A DNA stretch of 64,000 nt from JACJYC01 sp964558465 (GCA_964558465.1 CAZLEF010000037.1:1-64000), one strand, 5' to 3'; numbered from the stretch's first letter, positions 1 to 9,724 are shown. Numbers and translations are program-made. The notes: generated by a model not told the origin, from the sequence alone.

Positions 1-62
1 CATCAACAAATCAACGCATCAACAAATCAACAAATCAACGCATCAACGCATCAACAAATAAA
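1..62. repeat. AT-rich octamer-like tandem tract (ATCAACAA type)
   Basis: Short units of the form ATCAACRM are repeated head to tail from the left edge of the window up to the PadR promoter region. The same unit recurs at about 12.2, 27.4 and 51.4 kb, always between genes. The tract may continue beyond the window. No coding content is visible. Confidence 0.75.
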
Positions 63-115
63 CATCCAGCATTCCAGATATTTTACATACATTTACAGAA
101 TAAATAAGAAATCCA

Positions 116-451
116 GTGAAAGGAACGAACCTGGGCGAATTTGAGGAACTGGTTTTGCTCACGATTGCGGCCCTGAACACGGAGGCCTACAGCGTGGCCG
201 TTTGCGACGAGTTGGAAAAGCATACCGGCCGGAAGGTCCGGTTGGGGGTGGTGCATGCTGTGCTCAACCGGCTGGAATCCAAAGGTTTTTTGAAAAGCAC
301 TCTGGGCGAACCGACGGGTGAGCGCGGCGGCAAACGGAAACGTTTTTACCTGCTGACCAATACCGGAAAAGCAGCCCTTGTGAAGTCCAAAGAATTGCGC
401 GATCAACTGTGGCGCGTCATTCCCGATGTTGTTTTTAAAGGATTGATCTGA
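116..451 (+). CDS. PadR family transcriptional regulator
   Basis: This 111-residue protein has the layout of a short PadR regulator: a winged-helix DNA-binding domain of about 85 residues (LGEFEELVLLTIAAL, then the recognition helix and a wing around GERGGKRKRFYLL) and a short C-terminal tail. The start is a GTG at 116; the upstream sequence is repeat, so a GTG start is the simplest choice. Its TGA stop overlaps the ATG of the next gene by one base (TGATG), which implies translational coupling. PadR proteins beside FtsX-type permeases with an N-terminal prefix are a recurrent pair in Bacteroidota and Acidobacteriota, so it probably represses or tunes its own operon. Effector unknown. Confidence 0.9.
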   Translation: MKGTNLGEFEELVLLTIAALNTEAYSVAVCDELEKHTGRKVRLGVVHAVLNRLESKGFLKSTLGEPTGERGGKRKRFYLLTNTGKAALVKSKELRDQLWRVIPDVVFKGLI

Positions 452-3078
452 TGGAGCAACAACCCAATTACCGGCCGCCCCGATGGGCGGAGCGTTTCCT
501 GGAATGGTATTGCCGGCCCGAAATGCTGGAAGACCTGCAGGGTGATCTGCACGAGTACTTTCAGCGAAATATAGCGACCAAAGGCTTGTGGCCTGCCCGC
601 CTGATCTATATCATCGATGCGTTCAAATTTTTTCGTTCTTATACAGTCCGACAACCAAAAATCACCCATCCAATGAATCACCTGTCCATCATCCGCAATT
701 ATTTTAAAACATCATTTCGCAGTCTGGGCAAAAACAAGCTTTTTTCTGCGATCAATGTATTTGGCATGGCCATCAGCATGTCGGTTGGTTTATTGTTGAT
801 CGCTTTTGTAGCGGAACTGAAGACCTTCGATACGTTTCATGCCAACTATGACCGTATTTACCGGGTGATCAACACCTGGCAGCAAAAGGGCGAAACGCCT
901 GAAGGGTTTGCATCAACTTCTATTTTGGCCGGCAAAAAGATCCGGGAATTGGTTCCGGGGATTGATGACGCGGTCCTGATCAACCGGGATTTTTCGCGCG
1001 ATCTGGTCTATGAAGGCAAAACCCTGCCTTTTGAAGGTCTCTGGGCATCCGAAAGCTTCTTCAGGGTTTTTTCATTTGAATTGCTGAGCGGGAATGCTGA
1101 GACTGCCCTGAAAGACCCTTATTCCCTGGTTTTGACCGAGACCGCTGCCCAAAGACTGTTTGGATACGGGGATGTAACCGGGAAAATGGTAGGTATCGAT
1201 GGTGAGAATTATACCATTACCGGGCTGATGAAAGACCCTCCGAAGAACGCCCACCTGCAATTTGAAATGTTGGGTTCGCTGATCACGGCAGACCATAAAA
1301 AACAGGCTGAACAAGACGAAAACTGGCTAAAATGGACCAATATGTGGTCTAATTATGTTTACCTGCTGTTGCCCCAAAAACCCGACCTCGATGCTGTGAA
1401 TCGGGGTTTGGCCGCCATCAGCCGGGAAGAGAACAGCAAGCTTGAAAAAGTGCAGATCCAAATGGGCCTGCAACCGTTGAGGGAGACGGTAGTAGGCCGG
1501 AATCTCTCCAACGAGATCGGGTTCAATATTGACCAGTTATTTATCTGGATTTTAACGGGGCTGGCCCTGGTCGTCATGCTTTCGGCCTGTTTCAATTACA
1601 CCAATTTGTCCATTGCGCGGGCTTTGCGTCGGTCGCGCGAGGTTGGCATTCGCAAGGTTGCAGGCGCCTCCAGGCGGCAGGTATTTTTGCAATTTACGCT
1701 TGAAGCCGTTTTGATCGCCTTGTTTTCTTTGGTCTTTTCCTATTTCCTGTTCCTTTTGATCCGGCCGGGTTTTTTGGCGGTTGACGCAGAATTTTTGGAA
1801 TTTGTCACTTTGCGGCCGGCGTTGAAGGTTTACCTGTATTTTGGCTTGCTGGCGATTGGCGTGGGGGTAGTTGCCGGCTTTTTCCCGGCTTTGTTTTTTT
1901 CCAGGATCGATCCCGTGCGTGTGATCAAAGATATTTCCAAACTGAAATTGCTCAAACATATTAATGTGCGGAAGGGCCTGATCACTTTCCAGTACATCCT
2001 GTCCATCTGTTTTATTGTTGCGGTGAGTATCGGTTACAAACAATACAAGTATTCTCTGAATTTTGATCTGGGGTTCAGCACTGAAAATATTTTGAATATT
2101 AACCTGAAAGGCAACCCGCCTGCCTTGCTGACTCGTGAATTGGCGCAAATGCCGGAAATCACCGGGATTTCCGCATCCCTGATGGTCCCAAGCGTAGGTA
2201 ATACGTACTCGTCCACGATCAAATACCTGGACCCGGGAGATTCAACCCATATCTATTACAACTATATTGATGAGCACTACCTGCCGTTGCACGAACACGA
2301 GATCATTGCAGGAGAAAATTTCAGGGGTTCAGTCACTGAAGGAAAAGAAGAGACGGAAGTCATTGTAAATGAAAAAACCCTGGAGCGTTTCCAGGTCGGA
2401 ACCCCAGCTGAGGCTATCGGCAAAGAACTCCTGATTGACCGTAAAAAACTGCGCATTGCCGGGGTGGTCCGGGATTTTCACTACAGCAAGGTAACCGATC
2501 CGATCCATTGTTTTGCCTTTCGGAGCGATCCGTCGCAACTGCAGGTGCTGAATCTTAAAACGGCATCCTCCGATATGGCCGCGACAATGCAGAAAATCGA
2601 AGCTGCCTGGAAGAAGATCGATGCGGTACATCCGTTTGAAGCCAGATTCTACGACGAAGAGATCGAGCGGGCCTACGACTCTTTTACCATCATGATCAAG
2701 ATCATCGGTTTCCTGGCATTTCTGGCCATTTCGATCGCCTCGTTCGGGCTTTTGGGTATGGTTGTCTTTACTACTGAGACCCGGCTGAAGGAAGTTAGCA
2801 TCCGCAAGGTGTTGGGGGCAACGGAAGGCAGGTTGGTGTTGATGCTGAGCCGGGGTTTTTTGCTCCTGCTGTCCCTTGCGTCGCTGATCGCCATTCCTGT
2901 CACGTACTATCTTTTTGACAAGGTGCTTTTTGCCGGGATCGCTTTCAGGGCGCCCATTGGTTTTTGGGAATTGTTTTCAGGCGCTTTTGTGGTGATCGGG
3001 ATTGCTTTGCTGGCCATCAGTTCTCAAACCATCCGCATTGCCCGCGCCAATCCGGCAACAACGCTGGGGAGTGAGTGA
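451..3078 (+). CDS. FtsX-type ABC transporter permease with N-terminal prefix
   Basis: Inner-membrane permease of 875 residues. Residues 1-65 form a soluble prefix (PPRWAERFLEWYCRPE...LQGDLHEYF) of the kind found in permeases paired with PadR regulators. One membrane helix follows near 100-120, then a large periplasmic MacB-like domain, and two FtsX membrane modules near 365-510 and 745-870. Each module has the hallmark loop: REVGIRKVAGAS and KEVSIRKVLGAT. This duplicated architecture is that of the 'orphan' permeases. No ATPase gene lies next to it, so it either works with a distant ATPase or mechanically couples envelope stress to something else. It is translated from an ATG overlapping the PadR stop. 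Substrate cannot be inferred. Confidence 0.9.
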   Translation: MEQQPNYRPPRWAERFLEWYCRPEMLEDLQGDLHEYFQRNIATKGLWPARLIYIIDAFKFFRSYTVRQPKITHPMNHLSIIRNYFKTSFRSLGKNKLFSAINVFGMAISMSVGLLLIAFVAELKTFDTFHANYDRIYRVINTWQQKGETPEGFASTSILAGKKIRELVPGIDDAVLINRDFSRDLVYEGKTLPFEGLWASESFFRVFSFELLSGNAETALKDPYSLVLTETAAQRLFGYGDVTGKMVGIDGENYTITGLMKDPPKNAHLQFEMLGSLITADHKKQAEQDENWLKWTNMWSNYVYLLLPQKPDLDAVNRGLAAISREENSKLEKVQIQMGLQPLRETVVGRNLSNEIGFNIDQLFIWILTGLALVVMLSACFNYTNLSIARALRRSREVGIRKVAGASRRQVFLQFTLEAVLIALFSLVFSYFLFLLIRPGFLAVDAEFLEFVTLRPALKVYLYFGLLAIGVGVVAGFFPALFFSRIDPVRVIKDISKLKLLKHINVRKGLITFQYILSICFIVAVSIGYKQYKYSLNFDLGFSTENILNINLKGNPPALLTRELAQMPEITGISASLMVPSVGNTYSSTIKYLDPGDSTHIYYNYIDEHYLPLHEHEIIAGENFRGSVTEGKEETEVIVNEKTLERFQVGTPAEAIGKELLIDRKKLRIAGVVRDFHYSKVTDPIHCFAFRSDPSQLQVLNLKTASSDMAATMQKIEAAWKKIDAVHPFEARFYDEEIERAYDSFTIMIKIIGFLAFLAISIASFGLLGMVVFTTETRLKEVSIRKVLGATEGRLVLMLSRGFLLLLSLASLIAIPVTYYLFDKVLFAGIAFRAPIGFWELFSGAFVVIGIALLAISSQTIRIARANPATTLGSE

Positions 3079-3175
3079 TTTAGTCTTCAGTCCTTCAGTC
3101 TCCAGTTCACAGTCTTCAGTCCGTGGACAGCCGACTGCCAACTGCCAACTGAAGACTGCCAACTGAATCACTCAC
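3071..3175. terminator. Bidirectional hairpin between convergent genes, overlapping both stop codons
   Basis: A perfect 10-bp inverted repeat (GTGAGTGATT at 3071-3080 and its complement at 3166-3175) includes or touches the stop codons of both convergent genes. Inside it is a second perfect 11-bp pair (CAGTCTTCAGT at 3110-3120; complement at 3148-3158). The spacer is built from CAGTCTTC and CTGCCAA units. The position suggests a shared terminator; there is no strong U-run, so the mechanism is inferred. Confidence 0.55.
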
Positions 3176-4047
3176 GCCACAATCTCCCGGATGGTCTTCC
3201 GGTAGGCGGACGGGTTTTTGCCCGTGATCTCCTTGAAAATGCGGTTGAAGTGTGAGAAATTGTTGAATCCGCTTTCAAAACAGACATCCGTGATGCTCCC
3301 GGTCATTTCCGAAAGCAGTTTACAGGCGTGGATGACCCGCATTTCGTTGACAAAGGCGGTAAATGTTTTGCCGGCCATTCGCTTAAAATAACGGCAAAAG
3401 GCCGGGACGGTCATACTGGCTTCAGCGGCCACTTCGTCCAGGGTGATAGTCCGTTGGAAATTCTGTTGTACAAAGTTGTAGATCACGTTGATCCGGTCAT
3501 TATCCTGGCGTTCCACTTCGAGGGTAAACCCGCTGGCGTTGAGCAGGGTGTATTCGGTAGAAAAGGCCATTTCCTGCAGGATGGAAAGCAGGTGCAGCAG
3601 GCGCTCGAAATTGTCCAGTTTGGTCAGGTTTTCAATCCTGGCGCCGATCCTGTTTTTGGATGCCCCGTGGAAAGATAAACCGGATTTTGCCCGTTCAAAA
3701 AGTTGCTGGATGGCCTCCATTTCCGGGATATGAAAGAAGTTGTCGCCCAGAAAATCGCTTTTCATCTGGATGATGGTTTCGGATTCATTCACCGTAAGCC
3801 GGTCGGTAAAACCCATATGGGGAAGGTTGGAGCCGATAAAAACCAACTCGCCGTCGCTGAAATAGGATAAATGGTGGCCGATATGCCGTTTGCCGCTGCC
3901 TCCTTTGACGTAAACCAGTTCCAGTTCGGGGTGAAAATGCCAGAAAGGTTTTTTGAGTTCCGGGGAAGGGTCGATGTATTGCTTGATCGCAAAACAACTT
4001 CCGAAGGCCGGAATAATTTTTTCAAGGGCAGGTTTCATGGGAATCAT
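3172..4047 (-). CDS. AraC family transcriptional regulator
   Basis: An N-terminal cupin-like sensor domain (about residues 1-110, with WHFHPELELVYV and a GSNLPHMGF strand typical of sugar-type AraC regulators) is followed by a C-terminal two-HTH AraC/XylS domain (about 195-290, including ASMTVPAFCRYFKRMAGKTF and CFESGFNNFSHFNRIFKEIT). The reading frame is open to 4092, but a TAATTTTG promoter box at 4072-4079 lies inside that extension, so translation should begin at ATG 4047 or ATG 4038. The gene faces the permease gene tail to tail, and sits downstream of, and on the same strand as, the SusC/SusD pair; an intrinsic terminator separates them. A role in controlling that importer is plausible but not shown. 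Confidence 0.92.
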   Translation of the reverse strand: MIPMKPALEKIIPAFGSCFAIKQYIDPSPELKKPFWHFHPELELVYVKGGSGKRHIGHHLSYFSDGELVFIGSNLPHMGFTDRLTVNESETIIQMKSDFLGDNFFHIPEMEAIQQLFERAKSGLSFHGASKNRIGARIENLTKLDNFERLLHLLSILQEMAFSTEYTLLNASGFTLEVERQDNDRINVIYNFVQQNFQRTITLDEVAAEASMTVPAFCRYFKRMAGKTFTAFVNEMRVIHACKLLSEMTGSITDVCFESGFNNFSHFNRIFKEITGKNPSAYRKTIREIVA

Positions 4048-4071
4048 AGAAAGTCCAATTGTTTTCGGATA

Positions 4072-4079
4072 CAAAATTA
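4072..4079 (-). promoter_or_regulatory. Candidate -7 box (TAATTTTG) for the AraC gene
   Basis: The minus strand reads TAATTTTG, matching the Bacteroidota -7 consensus TAnnTTTG. It lies 25-34 bases before the two candidate ATG codons. No -33 TTG at the usual 19-21 base spacing is visible, so this is a partial match. Confidence 0.4.
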
Positions 4080-4392
4080 AGCTGCATCGCAAAACCGGAA
4101 GTATACTGAATTAACCGGTTTCTGTACTATTTTAACCATTAATGAAGAAAAAAGTTTGAAGCGGGTTAAAATTTGACAGAAAAATGATGGAGGTTGTTAA
4201 AACGGGTATTGCCGCATACTACCGGAGATGTTGCCTTATTGGCTGAGGACAGGTCCAAAGGTCCATATGACTCTTTTGGAGGGAAAGATGGTGAAGGCAT
4301 TGCGTCTCTCCCCATCTCCGTCTCTCCCCATCTCCCAGTCTTTCGTTTAAAAACAAAAATATCCGGTAGTATGGTGATGGCGGACGGGCCGT

Positions 4393-4437
4393 AAAAAGCA
4401 AACGGCAGCCGGCAGAAATGAATGCTGCCGGCTGCCG
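4393..4437 (-). terminator. Intrinsic terminator after the first susD
   Basis: A perfect 13-bp stem (CGGCAGCCGGCAG at 4403-4415 with its complement at 4425-4437, 9-base loop) is followed on the minus strand by TTTGCTTTTTAC. It lies just after the susD stop codon and ends the SusC/SusD transcript. The rest of the 4093-4461 spacer shows only CTCTCCCCAT-type short repeats near 4303-4340. Confidence 0.85.
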
Positions 4438-4461
4438 GTAGTAAACGATCAAATCAAAAAC

Positions 4462-5982
4462 TTACGGTTTCGAGAACCAGAGTTCCACGGTATGGAAATC
4501 TGCGTTGTTGCCGCCGATCAGGTCGAGGGCTTCGCGGTTCCAGACGTATTCCGAATTGTAACGCGGGCGCAGGCGGTAAACCGGTTTGCCGCTATTGTCC
4601 AGATAAAACGTAGCCGGCAGTTGGAAGCCGGTATAGACCTGGCTGTCGTAGTGGTACCTCCGCATGTCTACCCAGGTTTCCAGGGCGCCGTGAACCCAGA
4701 GGGCGATATACTTTTGCAGCATGATGTCGCTCAGCTTGAGGTCGGCGGAATTTTGCGGCACGGCGGCGCTTGCCAGGTAAGCATCCCGGTTGGCGGCGGC
4801 TACGCCTGCAAAATCCATATGGGCTGTAATGCCGTTTTTAAAGGCTTCATAAGCCAGGGGTTTGTCGCCCTTGATGAAGGCGGCTTCGGCTTTCATGAAC
4901 TGAATCTCCGGATAAGTCAGCAGATAATGGTCGGCTTTGTCTTTAAAAATGTATTTGCCGGGAATGTTGGCGGCAACCGTTTCGGTAGGAGGAACGCCCC
5001 ATAACAAGGGGATGCGGGTCACTTTTCCGGTGACGTTGGTGGTGTCGCCTTTAGTGGGCGTTACCCCGTAATAATTGCCATTCGGCGAGGCGGTCAGCAT
5101 GATGGGAAGCCGCGGGTCGGTTACGCCGTTGAATACCGTTCCGTTCAGCAGGTTGAGGAAGAAAACGGTTGGCCGGTAAACCCGGAGGTTATTCCGGACC
5201 GGGCCCAGGAAATTGCCGTCGGCGCTGCTGGTACCTGCGTGGGGAATGGCAAAGTTATCGGTATTGGAAGCCAGAGATTTGTTGCAGTACTCGATCACCT
5301 TGTCGGGATCATAACCCGATTTGTTGTTGGTATGATGAGCGTTTCGCGCCAAAACGGCATACACGAACTTGATCCATTTTTCGCGGTCGCCTTTATAAAC
5401 AAGGTCGCCGCGGGCAAGGCCGGCCTGACTGACGCCGCCGCCGGTTTGCGCCAGGTCTTTGAGGGCGTCTTCGGCAAGCCGGCGCACTTCGGCGTACACG
5501 TCCTCCTGGGAATTGTAATCAAACACATAGCGGTTGGGTTCCCAGGCCTGATCCAGGATCATTTCGCCGTTGACATCGGTGGTCACCTGCCAGCTCCAGG
5601 CGCGGATCGCTTTTGCCACGCCAACGTAATCCCATTGTTCTTTGGCGACGGCTTGTTCGATGATCAGGTCGACGTTTTTTCCGATCGACCAGTAGTGTGA
5701 ACGCCACATTTCACCACCTGAATCGCTTCCGGGGATGTAACCATGTTGGTCCCAGACATTGTTGGCGGCGGTGGAGGCCCAGTTTTGGGTATATTGACCG
5801 ACAAAACGGGCGTCGAACACCTCACCGCGCGACATTTGAGAGAAAATGGGTGGCAGCAGAGCAAACCCTTCGGCAACCTGCGGGTTGCTGGGGTCGAAAT
5901 TGACATCCAGGTAGTCGTTGCAGCCGTTGGAAAAAACGAGCAGCAAAACAAGTATGGAAGGTATGAATAATTTGCGTTTCAT
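4462..5982 (-). CDS. susD: SusD/RagB family nutrient-binding outer-membrane lipoprotein
   Basis: Surface lipoprotein of 506 residues that would cap the SusC pore and bind the substrate. A lipoprotein signal peptide ends in the lipobox FSNGC with the lipidated Cys at residue 21, directly followed by NDYLDVNFDPSNPQ, typical of the SusD-like_2 subgroup. The C-terminal region has the helix IALWVHGALETWVDMRR characteristic of this subgroup. It follows susC by 19 bases on the same strand, so the two are co-transcribed, and it is followed by a strong intrinsic terminator. The ligand is not deducible from sequence; the subgroup is common in loci for glycans and peptides alike. Confidence 0.93.
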   Translation of the reverse strand: MKRKLFIPSILVLLLVFSNGCNDYLDVNFDPSNPQVAEGFALLPPIFSQMSRGEVFDARFVGQYTQNWASTAANNVWDQHGYIPGSDSGGEMWRSHYWSIGKNVDLIIEQAVAKEQWDYVGVAKAIRAWSWQVTTDVNGEMILDQAWEPNRYVFDYNSQEDVYAEVRRLAEDALKDLAQTGGGVSQAGLARGDLVYKGDREKWIKFVYAVLARNAHHTNNKSGYDPDKVIEYCNKSLASNTDNFAIPHAGTSSADGNFLGPVRNNLRVYRPTVFFLNLLNGTVFNGVTDPRLPIMLTASPNGNYYGVTPTKGDTTNVTGKVTRIPLLWGVPPTETVAANIPGKYIFKDKADHYLLTYPEIQFMKAEAAFIKGDKPLAYEAFKNGITAHMDFAGVAAANRDAYLASAAVPQNSADLKLSDIMLQKYIALWVHGALETWVDMRRYHYDSQVYTGFQLPATFYLDNSGKPVYRLRPRYNSEYVWNREALDLIGGNNADFHTVELWFSKP

Positions 5983-6001
5983 GTCTTCTGAAATTTAAGG
6001 T

Positions 6002-9000
6002 TTAAAATGTTGCGGAAAGGCCGAAGGAGAAGGTACGCGGCAGGGATAATTTCCCGAAATCCATACCAAATCCGCCTGCGCCCCCGGTTGCCGGGCTGGT
6101 GGTGCTTACGTAAGGGTCTGCCCCGGTATAATTGGTGGACAGAAACAGGTCGGTTCCGTTCACAAAGAGGCTCAACTCCTTGATCACTTTATTGGCGCCC
6201 AACCAGTTGCCAGTCAAATCATAGGTCAGGGTCACATCGCGCAGGCGCACCCAGTTGATGTCTCTTTCTACGAAATCTTCCGGTTGAATGACCGTGGTAT
6301 AATACAGTTCATTGGCGCTGGGCGTGATCTGGATCGTATTGGGGGTCGGGGCGGTCTCTTCATTGCCGTCCTTCAGTACGCCTGGGAAAACAAAGGGTTC
6401 ATCCCGGTTGAGGGTGCGTTTGCTCAGGCCGGTCTGGGTCAGGTACATTTCGTTGCCGTTGAAAATATCGCCGCCGCTGCGGATGTCCAGCAGGAAAGAA
6501 AGGGAAAGCCTGTCAAAAAAGCGGAATTCGTTCACCAGGCCGATGACAAAATCCGGGTTCCGGTCGCCGATGGGCAGGAAGTTGGCATTGCGCAGCGGGA
6601 AACCCGTGGTCGGATCGATCAGGATATCCCCGTTGGTGTTGCGCAGGTAGCTCCAGCCGCCGATGGCGGTCGCTGTTCCGGCGCCCCGGCTGTTCAATGC
6701 CGGGTAGAAGCGGTTATTAGCCGTCGCAAAGCGGGTAGCTAAAAGATCCGCCGGTGAAAATGCACTTGCCCGGACGTTTCCGACAGCCCAGGTGTCGGAA
6801 TCGTAGTATTCGCTGACTTCAGCCGGAAGGCTCAGCACCTTGGTGGCGTACTTGGTAAAGTTGGTCAGGATATCCCAGGAGAAATTTTGTGTTCTAACTG
6901 GTTTCAAACCCAACTGGATCTCCACGCCTTTGGTATTGAGTTCTCCGCCGTTGAGCAGGCCAAAGATAAAACCGGTGCCGTAGCTCAGGCGTTGCACCAC
7001 GATCTGGTCGCTGATGGTTTTGGAGAAAACGGCCAGGTCAACGGAAATCCGGCCTTTGTAAAAACTCAGGTCGGTCCCGATCTCATAACTTTCCACTTTT
7101 TCCGGCCGGAGCGCGGGGTTGTCGCCGAAGAAATCGTATAAAAACCCGCCGCCGGTGGACGTTTGGGGCACCAGGCGCGCGCGGATTCGGTAGGGTGGGG
7201 CAGGGTTACCAACCTGGGCATAGGAAACACGCAGTTTACCGAAGTCCAGAATGCCGGTTTTGTCCCTAAGCCCGGGCATATCGGAGAATACAAAGGTCAA
7301 CCCGGCCGACGGATAGAAATAGGAACGGTTCTCAACCGGCAAGGTAGAGGACCAGTCGTTCCTGCCCGTAAGGTTGAGGATCAGGTAATTTTGCAGGTTG
7401 AGTTCCGCTTTGGCAAAAGCGCCGATCAATCTGGTTCTTGACAGGATGGTTTTGTTCCGCTGGGTAGCAGGGTCGGTATTGTTGATGCTGTTGAAGTCGG
7501 GCAGGTAAATCTTTTCGCCGTAAACAGACGTTACCTCATTGCGGCGGTCGTCGATAGACGTACCCACCACAAGCGATGCTTTCAACAAGCCTTTATCCTT
7601 TTTCAAAGTCGTAAAGATATTGGTGTTCAGGATCCGGCCAATATCGTTGTAGTTTTCCGTCCAGCCGGCGCGGGGATACCCGACATTGGATTCCGGGTGG
7701 AAAAAGCGGTTGGCATTGGTGGTGTAAATATCAGCGCCGAAACGACCTGTAACCGACCACCAGGGCAGGATATTGGCGTCGAGGGTGACGTTGCCGATGG
7801 TCCGGTCCGTTTGCTCTACGCGGGCATTTTTATACACATTAAAATACGGATTGTCGTTATCCGAACCAGGGTTGGTCGTTTCAAGGGTAAGCCTGCGTGT
7901 TCCGGCCGGGGTGAGGTATACGCTCATATCCTGGTCGGAAGGATAACGCAGGGAAGCGGTGAGGTATCCCTGCGCGCCGCCCGGGGGCAGGTGGTTGCTG
8001 TTGCGGGTAAAACTGAAGCGGGTGGATGCTTTGAGCCAGGGCAATAATTTGGCTTCGCTGCTCAGGGCGGCGTTGACCTGTTCGTAGGTATTGGTTGGAA
8101 TGACCCCGTCCGTTTTGACATAAGCTGCCGACAACCGGTAAGTGATCATCTCCGAGCCGCCCTCGAAGGAAAGGTCATGGCGCATGTTTTTACCGGTCTG
8201 GTAAAATTCTTCGAGGTTGTTGTAAAACTGGGTGCCGGCCGGGTATTTCGGTCCGAAATAATCCGGGTCGGTCGCTTCTACCGCGCCGTTCCTGCCGCGG
8301 CCGTAAACCTGTTGGATTTCCGGGAAGAGGTAAACATCCGAAACGCCGAAACGGGTTTTGTAACTGAGCCTCCCTGCGCCGGCGCGCCCTTTCCGGGTGG
8401 TGATGAGGATAACGCCGTTAGCGCCTTCATTGCCGTACAGCGCAGCGGCTTCAGGGCCCTTGAGCACGGTGACGTTGTCAATGTCATTCGGATTGATCTC
8501 GGCCAAACGGCTGCCGATGTCGTCGCGGTTGTTGTTCACGTTGCCGTTGATGCCTACTCCGTCGGAGTAGAGGGTGTGCTGGTTGAGGGTGCCGCTGTTG
8601 ATGGGTAGGCCGTCCAACACGATCAGGGGCTGGTTGCTGCTGCCGATAGAGTTAACCCCGCGCAGGTTGATGCTGACCGACCCGCCTGCGAGGCCGCTGG
8701 TGGGCGTAAGGGAAAGACCGGCAACGCGCCCCTGGAGAGACAAAAAAGCATTGTCCCGCTGGGTGCTTTGCAATTCCTCGCCTTTGACCGATTGGGTGGA
8801 ATAGCTCAGTTTTCGGCGGTCCTCCTTGATGCCAAGAGCGGTCACTACCGTTTCCGTCAACTGATAGGCTGTTTCGGTCATGGAAAGGTCAATGGTGGTC
8901 TGTTTGCCAACCGTGACGGTTTGGGTACCCATGCCGATCATGGCAAATTCCAGTTCCTGCCCTTCCTGGGCCGAAATGCTGTATTTGCCGTCGACATCCG

Positions 9001-9190
9001 TAACTGTTCCTTCCGTTGTGCCTTTAATCACAACCGTTACGCCGGCAAGGGGGCTTCCGCCCGGATCAGTGACCGTACCGCTGATACGCTGCTGCGCATA
9101 ACTGGCCGTCAGGCCGAAGACCGCGAGCAGGATTGTCAGTAAAGGGCGTTTAAATTCCCTGAAAATCCTTTTGGTAAAGTAATAAATCAT
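6002..9190 (-). CDS. susC: SusC/RagA family TonB-linked outer-membrane protein
   Basis: TonB-dependent importer of 1062 residues. Order of parts: signal peptide to about residue 32 (TASYA-QQ), carboxypeptidase-regulatory-like domain (ISGTVTDPGGSPLAGVTVVI, about 36-110), TonB-box-like segment ETVVTALGIKE, plug domain (about 120-240, with RGVNSIGSSNQPLIVLDGLP and GNEGANGVILITT), then a 22-strand barrel ending in the aromatic-rich FSFGLSATF. It is the first gene of a susC-susD operon. The upstream 9191-9415 spacer is AT-rich; only a weak -7-like match (TAGTATTG, 9294-9301 on the minus strand) is visible. Substrate unknown. Confidence 0.95.
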   Translation of the reverse strand: MIYYFTKRIFREFKRPLLTILLAVFGLTASYAQQRISGTVTDPGGSPLAGVTVVIKGTTEGTVTDVDGKYSISAQEGQELEFAMIGMGTQTVTVGKQTTIDLSMTETAYQLTETVVTALGIKEDRRKLSYSTQSVKGEELQSTQRDNAFLSLQGRVAGLSLTPTSGLAGGSVSINLRGVNSIGSSNQPLIVLDGLPINSGTLNQHTLYSDGVGINGNVNNNRDDIGSRLAEINPNDIDNVTVLKGPEAAALYGNEGANGVILITTRKGRAGAGRLSYKTRFGVSDVYLFPEIQQVYGRGRNGAVEATDPDYFGPKYPAGTQFYNNLEEFYQTGKNMRHDLSFEGGSEMITYRLSAAYVKTDGVIPTNTYEQVNAALSSEAKLLPWLKASTRFSFTRNSNHLPPGGAQGYLTASLRYPSDQDMSVYLTPAGTRRLTLETTNPGSDNDNPYFNVYKNARVEQTDRTIGNVTLDANILPWWSVTGRFGADIYTTNANRFFHPESNVGYPRAGWTENYNDIGRILNTNIFTTLKKDKGLLKASLVVGTSIDDRRNEVTSVYGEKIYLPDFNSINNTDPATQRNKTILSRTRLIGAFAKAELNLQNYLILNLTGRNDWSSTLPVENRSYFYPSAGLTFVFSDMPGLRDKTGILDFGKLRVSYAQVGNPAPPYRIRARLVPQTSTGGGFLYDFFGDNPALRPEKVESYEIGTDLSFYKGRISVDLAVFSKTISDQIVVQRLSYGTGFIFGLLNGGELNTKGVEIQLGLKPVRTQNFSWDILTNFTKYATKVLSLPAEVSEYYDSDTWAVGNVRASAFSPADLLATRFATANNRFYPALNSRGAGTATAIGGWSYLRNTNGDILIDPTTGFPLRNANFLPIGDRNPDFVIGLVNEFRFFDRLSLSFLLDIRSGGDIFNGNEMYLTQTGLSKRTLNRDEPFVFPGVLKDGNEETAPTPNTIQITPSANELYYTTVIQPEDFVERDINWVRLRDVTLTYDLTGNWLGANKVIKELSLFVNGTDLFLSTNYTGADPYVSTTSPATGGAGGFGMDFGKLSLPRTFSFGLSATF

Positions 9191-9415
9191 GATGCGCTTG
9201 TTTTGTTATGGAAAATATTTGGCTGTTCGTCAGAATCCATTCAAGGTTACTACGAAAAAATAAAATGCATAAAGCGTTGACAATGATTTAATACAATACT
9301 AAAGGTGAACTGGGTGAGCAAATTCTTTGAGGTCAATAATGTTTCAGAAGTAAAATTAAAAAATTTTGCAATAAATTTATATATTTTTGAAAAAGGGAGG
9401 AAAAACAGTTTGGAT

Positions 9416-9724
9416 TTAGCCATAAGGCGAAGGGTGGAGCGTGAAAAAGTGCGAACTCACTATCCACCCCTCCATCCCCTCTATCAACCCGCGCAGCGCT
9501 TTGAGTTCTTCCTTGCTGTTCACGGTAACGGTACTTCCGTCCTCGAGCGTCACATCAATCGGGAAAACGATTGCAGGGCGCTCTTCGGAATCTGGGTTGG
9601 CCTCTTTCCATTCGCGCGCCAGCGATTTCAGTTCGGCGCGGTCGGCAGCCTCAGCTGTGGTTCCGTCGGGGAATTGAATGGTCAGCGGGAACACGATCTC
9701 GAAACAAGGCGTGCAGTTGCCGCA
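9416..9724 (-). pseudogene. Remnant of a two-repeat Bacteroidota lipoprotein (C-terminal part)
   Basis: The frame encodes two tandem copies of a small beta-type repeat: VFPLTIQFPDGTT...ELKSLAREWKEANPDSEERP, then VFPIDVTLEDGST...EELKALRGLIEG. From memory, longer exported Bacteroidota proteins carry this unit in series. Here an in-frame TGA at 9725-9727 cuts the frame just before CGNCTPCFEIVFP, leaving no signal peptide, and the C-terminus runs off into unrelated residues. The only start available is a GTG inside the repeat. It is best read as the decayed tail of a once longer gene. Confidence 0.5.
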
